From Hofstenia miamia (Eukaryota; Xenacoelomorpha; Acoela): 64,000 bases of DNA. The stretch spans positions 1,455,578 through 1,519,577 of the forward strand of contig SCFE01000089.1 in NCBI GenBank assembly GCA_004352715.1, written 5' to 3'. Position numbers and translations under genes: made by a program. Shown one piece after another: positions 61,109-64,000 of the stretch. The notes beneath the pieces were generated by a model that ran no database searches, had not been told where the DNA came from, and worked only from the letters and a program-made list of their open reading frames with translations. How positions within the stretch are numbered: position 1 is the first letter of the stretch; each line of letters starts with the position of its first letter.

Positions 61109-61179
61109 GATCTGGAAAGAATCGTAAAAGCTATTCTCTTATGCATGGGCTTAGTCTAAATTTTGGAAAGTCCAAAAGG
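61109..61179 (+). CDS. adaptor gene exon 13: YxxM motif, possible last exon
   Basis: 71 nt, phase 1 to 0, between ttgtttctgtttag and aaaagg|gtaatt. It encodes GSGKNRKSYSLMHGLSLNFG and ends KSKR. YSLM is a YxxM motif, the consensus for p85 PI3K SH2 binding that BCAP uses (established). If the donor is not used, the frame reads four more codons to a TAA at 61192-61194, making this the terminal exon. No clear AATAAA follows closely. Confidence 0.65.
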
Positions 61180-61194
61180 GTAATTTTTAAATAA

Positions 61195-61606
61195 CCTCAG
61201 TAATATTTCAACTTCGATGAAGCTTATTTTTTCTTTTACATATAGTTAAAATATTCAAGTTTAATTTTTAGATTTTATTGTTTATTATTAATCTCATCAC
61301 AACATTCCATTAATAATATTTAATTTAATCAAATTTTATATAAATTTATTGCGATTAAGTGGCCGTGACCAAGAGCGATCTATTTATCAGACCATCTAGC
61401 CGAAAATTCAGTCCTCAAGTTTGTCCATAAACATTTGGTTAGATGGAAATTCATATAGAGATTGTTTTTGATGTCTTTTGTGATTTTATAGCTATTCCTC
61501 TATTTATGTGTGAGAGATCTATTGAAATGAGCAATCTGATATCCAATCTAGCCGCAAATTAATGAAAAAAGTTAGGTCTGCATGCTTTATAATATATATA
61601 TATATA
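61195..61606. other. downstream of exon 13: nothing recognised
   Basis: AT-rich. Ends in a short TA tract (61591-61606) at the edge of the gap. Confidence 0.4.
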
Positions 61607-62422
61607 NNNNNNNNNNNNNNNNNNNNNNNNNNNNNNNNNNNNNNNNNNNNNNNNNNNNNNNNNNNNNNNNNNNNNNNNNNNNNNNNNNNNNNNNNNNNNN
61701 NNNNNNNNNNNNNNNNNNNNNNNNNNNNNNNNNNNNNNNNNNNNNNNNNNNNNNNNNNNNNNNNNNNNNNNNNNNNNNNNNNNNNNNNNNNNNNNNNNNN
61801 NNNNNNNNNNNNNNNNNNNNNNNNNNNNNNNNNNNNNNNNNNNNNNNNNNNNNNNNNNNNNNNNNNNNNNNNNNNNNNNNNNNNNNNNNNNNNNNNNNNN
61901 NNNNNNNNNNNNNNNNNNNNNNNNNNNNNNNNNNNNNNNNNNNNNNNNNNNNNNNNNNNNNNNNNNNNNNNNNNNNNNNNNNNNNNNNNNNNNNNNNNNN
62001 NNNNNNNNNNNNNNNNNNNNNNNNNNNNNNNNNNNNNNNNNNNNNNNNNNNNNNNNNNNNNNNNNNNNNNNNNNNNNNNNNNNNNNNNNNNNNNNNNNNN
62101 NNNNNNNNNNNNNNNNNNNNNNNNNNNNNNNNNNNNNNNNNNNNNNNNNNNNNNNNNNNNNNNNNNNNNNNNNNNNNNNNNNNNNNNNNNNNNNNNNNNN
62201 NNNNNNNNNNNNNNNNNNNNNNNNNNNNNNNNNNNNNNNNNNNNNNNNNNNNNNNNNNNNNNNNNNNNNNNNNNNNNNNNNNNNNNNNNNNNNNNNNNNN
62301 NNNNNNNNNNNNNNNNNNNNNNNNNNNNNNNNNNNNNNNNNNNNNNNNNNNNNNNNNNNNNNNNNNNNNNNNNNNNNNNNNNNNNNNNNNNNNNNNNNNN
62401 NNNNNNNNNNNNNNNNNNNNNN
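61607..62422. other. assembly gap of 816 N
   Basis: Flanked on the left by (TA)n and on the right by the interior of a Tc1-like transposase. The missing part would hold the catalytic region of that transposase, if it was present. Confidence 0.95.
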
Positions 62423-62774
62423 TTCTCTTGATAGTTGATAGGCTTATGGGGTCTGGATGTGCCTTGTTGAAAGACAATAGCAGTTTTTTTGGACCATAAG
62501 TTCTATTTCTTTTCATGAGTGTGATAAGGCGATATTTGTCTCGCACCGTCCATTTTTTCTTTGGGCCTCTGCGACGCAACCCATGTCCAGAATTATACAA
62601 CTTTAACCTACGATGCAAAGTCGATCTGTGTACTCCAAGAATACTGGCTGTTTTGGCTTTTGGAAACCCATCCTTCTCCAGGGATACCGCCAAATTGATG
62701 TCTTTATGGTCCATAATTGTATATTTCTTCTTTTGATCACTGCTCTGTGGCTTCATAGTGATAATGTTATTCAA
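62423..62774 (-). CDS. Tc1-like transposase, N-terminal part, cut by the gap
   Basis: Open from an ATG at 62774 for about 117 codons down to the gap, with no stop. It contains a helix-turn-helix (TASILGVHRSTLHRRLKLY), a GRPR-like basic linker (GLRRRGPKKKWTVRDKYRL), and a second HTH-type segment with MKRNRTYGPKKLLLSFNKAH and SLSTIKR. This bipartite HTH arrangement is the DNA-binding half of Tc1-like transposases, about 340 residues when complete. It is the only transposase here with an uninterrupted frame, though only a third is visible. A Met at 62756 is an alternative start. Confidence 0.75.
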
Positions 62775-63549
62775 AGTTGCTTATAATATGCCAAATGCAC
62801 GTGTCTGTCGTTATGTAATTTTTATTTGCCTATTTTACCGCCAAATTGTACGTAAACACAATGAAAATGTAAAGAAATCGTGAATGAAAATTTATTAATG
62901 TCGCATTAATATGAACCTTGACTGTAACTTTACTTTAATGTATATTACAGCAAGATCTCGTACTTTAGTTTACAATATATGTGCAAATTAAGTGTCTTCG
63001 CGAGATGTTTCTGTAGATAAGTCGCACCCCCGCTTTGGGAGCAATTTTTCGTAGAAAAAGGTGCGACTTATACACGGGTTTTTAACTCGATGTTTATACG
63101 AATGCTCGCATTTCCTAGTACTGATTACTAGTGTTTAATGAAGTCTTATATTCAAACTCTATCTGTAGTGAACTAAATTTTAACCGAATTTTGAAAGCAA
63201 GCCTTTTTGTGCGTAAGCCATAAACACTTGTGAGTAATTTTCAGATGCTTATTCAACGGTTAATTGGTTAATAGCTGTTAACTTTCTCTTTGTTTGAAAA
63301 TTGGTTGTGTGATCATTAGTTTGCCAGGCTCAAATGAACGCATGTAAAATGCGTTACCTAAGTATTTCTCTGTCATCGGATTTGAATCGACTTAGTCCTG
63401 AACTTTTCAGAAAAACACAGGTTTGTTTTGATTTTATTGAATCGATAATTGATTCATGGACATTTTACAACGCTAAGCGATCAAATACTTTCTATTAGTT
63501 TTAACTGTAAATTATTTGATTGTTACAATGGCTTTATGTAAACTGTATA
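62775..63549. other. spacer with a GTGCGACTT inverted repeat
   Basis: AT-rich. At 63020-63070 aagtcgcaccccc and ggtgcgacttatacacgg form an inverted pair separated by about 30 bp. The word GTGCGACTTATAC occurs in pogo/Tigger-type TIRs, so this may be a DNA-transposon scrap. No gene seen. Confidence 0.35.
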
Positions 63550-64000
63550 TTATATAATCAAATTGCTATTAGTCGGGGTTACTCTACCAGTCAACAGACT
63601 GAAGAGTGCGTGTCAACAGATCAAGTCCGTGACTCCTCCCCTGGAAGTGTACCCGCTAGGGCCGGATTTGTATCATGCTTGACCTCTGGCGACCCCTGGC
63701 ACGCAGAGTGCTGATCTGTGTTGAGTCTGATCAGCAGAGAGTGAAGCTGAAGGCCGAGCTTCGTGAGAGGGTTGCGCCTCTCTACAGCGTTCGCCAACCA
63801 AGACTACTAACTGAGGTAACTCGTGAGCACCTGCGTCTGCCTGTTATGGAGATCCTGATTATTTAGGAGATATTTATACACTTGAGTGCAAAGCACCAAG
63901 TGACGTCCTAAAATCTCCGTGACTTAGAATGTCGGATCATAACTAAAACCCATGACGAAGCAAAGCTCCCTCATAGGTAAGGCTCAGCAAATGCTGGCCT
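63550..64000. other. GC-richer segment of unknown nature
   Basis: From about 63570 the composition changes to roughly balanced base content, with two overlapping short + strand ORFs (63520-63714 and 63675-63866). The second encodes ESDQQRVKLKAELRERVAPL and looks protein-like, ending in a TAG at about 63864-63866. There is a small hairpin (gagagggttgcgcctctc, about 63766-63783). It could be the edge of a mobile element, a processed sequence or an exon of another gene. No family recognised; the window ends inside it. Confidence 0.35.

Noticed and set aside
61562-62499. Long + strand ORFs across the gap
   Set aside because: Their length comes from N residues; the only real coding signal there is on the minus strand.
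1-64000. CRISPR arrays, tRNA or rRNA genes, bacterial operons
   Set aside because: No regularly spaced direct repeats with unique spacers, no tRNA A/B-box cloverleaf and no rRNA-like sequence seen; the DNA is eukaryotic in structure.

Overview
This window is AT-rich eukaryotic DNA. It has long introns, canonical GT-AG splice sites, many (TA)n tracts, two N gaps and a heavy load of decayed transposable elements. The TE mix (hAT, Tc1/mariner, TTAA-flanked MITEs, a Penelope-like element with a GIY-YIG endonuclease, a Ty3/gypsy element) and a candidate signalling-adaptor gene point to a metazoan, probably an invertebrate. I cannot fix the phylum. There are no bacterial-type operons, CRISPR arrays, rRNAs or recognisable tRNAs. 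Nearly all ORFs above 60 codons are chance ORFs or transposase debris.

The one host gene I can support lies on the + strand and spans about 57 kb (4108-61179) in 13 short exons of 25-258 nt. Each has a plausible 3' and 5' splice site. The reading phase carries without a break from each exon to the next, giving about 494 codons with no in-frame stop. Exons 1-4 look like an Ig-like DBB domain (Dof/BCAP/BANK) followed by a helical segment and an ankyrin-like repeat. Exons 5-13 encode a polar, Ser/Tyr-rich tail with an SH2-type YNN motif and a YSLM (YxxM) motif near the end. My best reading is a BCAP/BANK1/Dof-like phosphotyrosine adaptor for PI3K signalling. The 5' end (a TIR-like module in relatives) is missing from the window, and the 3' end is uncertain.

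Layout: 1-240 hAT end; about 2540-3537 dead mariner (-); 4108-4146 exon 1; about 6660-7800 dead hAT transposase (-); 11995-12718 and 13311-13890 TTAA-flanked MITEs; 14322-16719 exons 2-4; 20992-23727 two nested hAT elements; 23818-24065 TTAA MITE; 27148-27402 Tc1-type MITE; 28051-31432 exons 5-8; 34805-35107 foldback repeat; 38135-38869 hAT-like element; 39370-39533 exon 9; about 40800-41660 dead Tc1/IS630 transposase (-); 43271-46790 defective Ty3/gypsy element (-) with a Penelope-like element apparently inserted in a TA tract of its 3' repeat; 51877-51999 exon 10; about 54395-54656 second Penelope remnant; 57949-61179 exons 11-13; 62423-62774 Tc1-like transposase N-terminus running into a gap; about 63550-64000 a GC-richer segment of unknown nature.

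Apart from the adaptor gene, the window is a record of TE insertion in introns. The best-preserved events are a hAT inserted in a hAT with both 8-bp target duplications intact, and Penelope-like 3' ends that both run into (TA)n.
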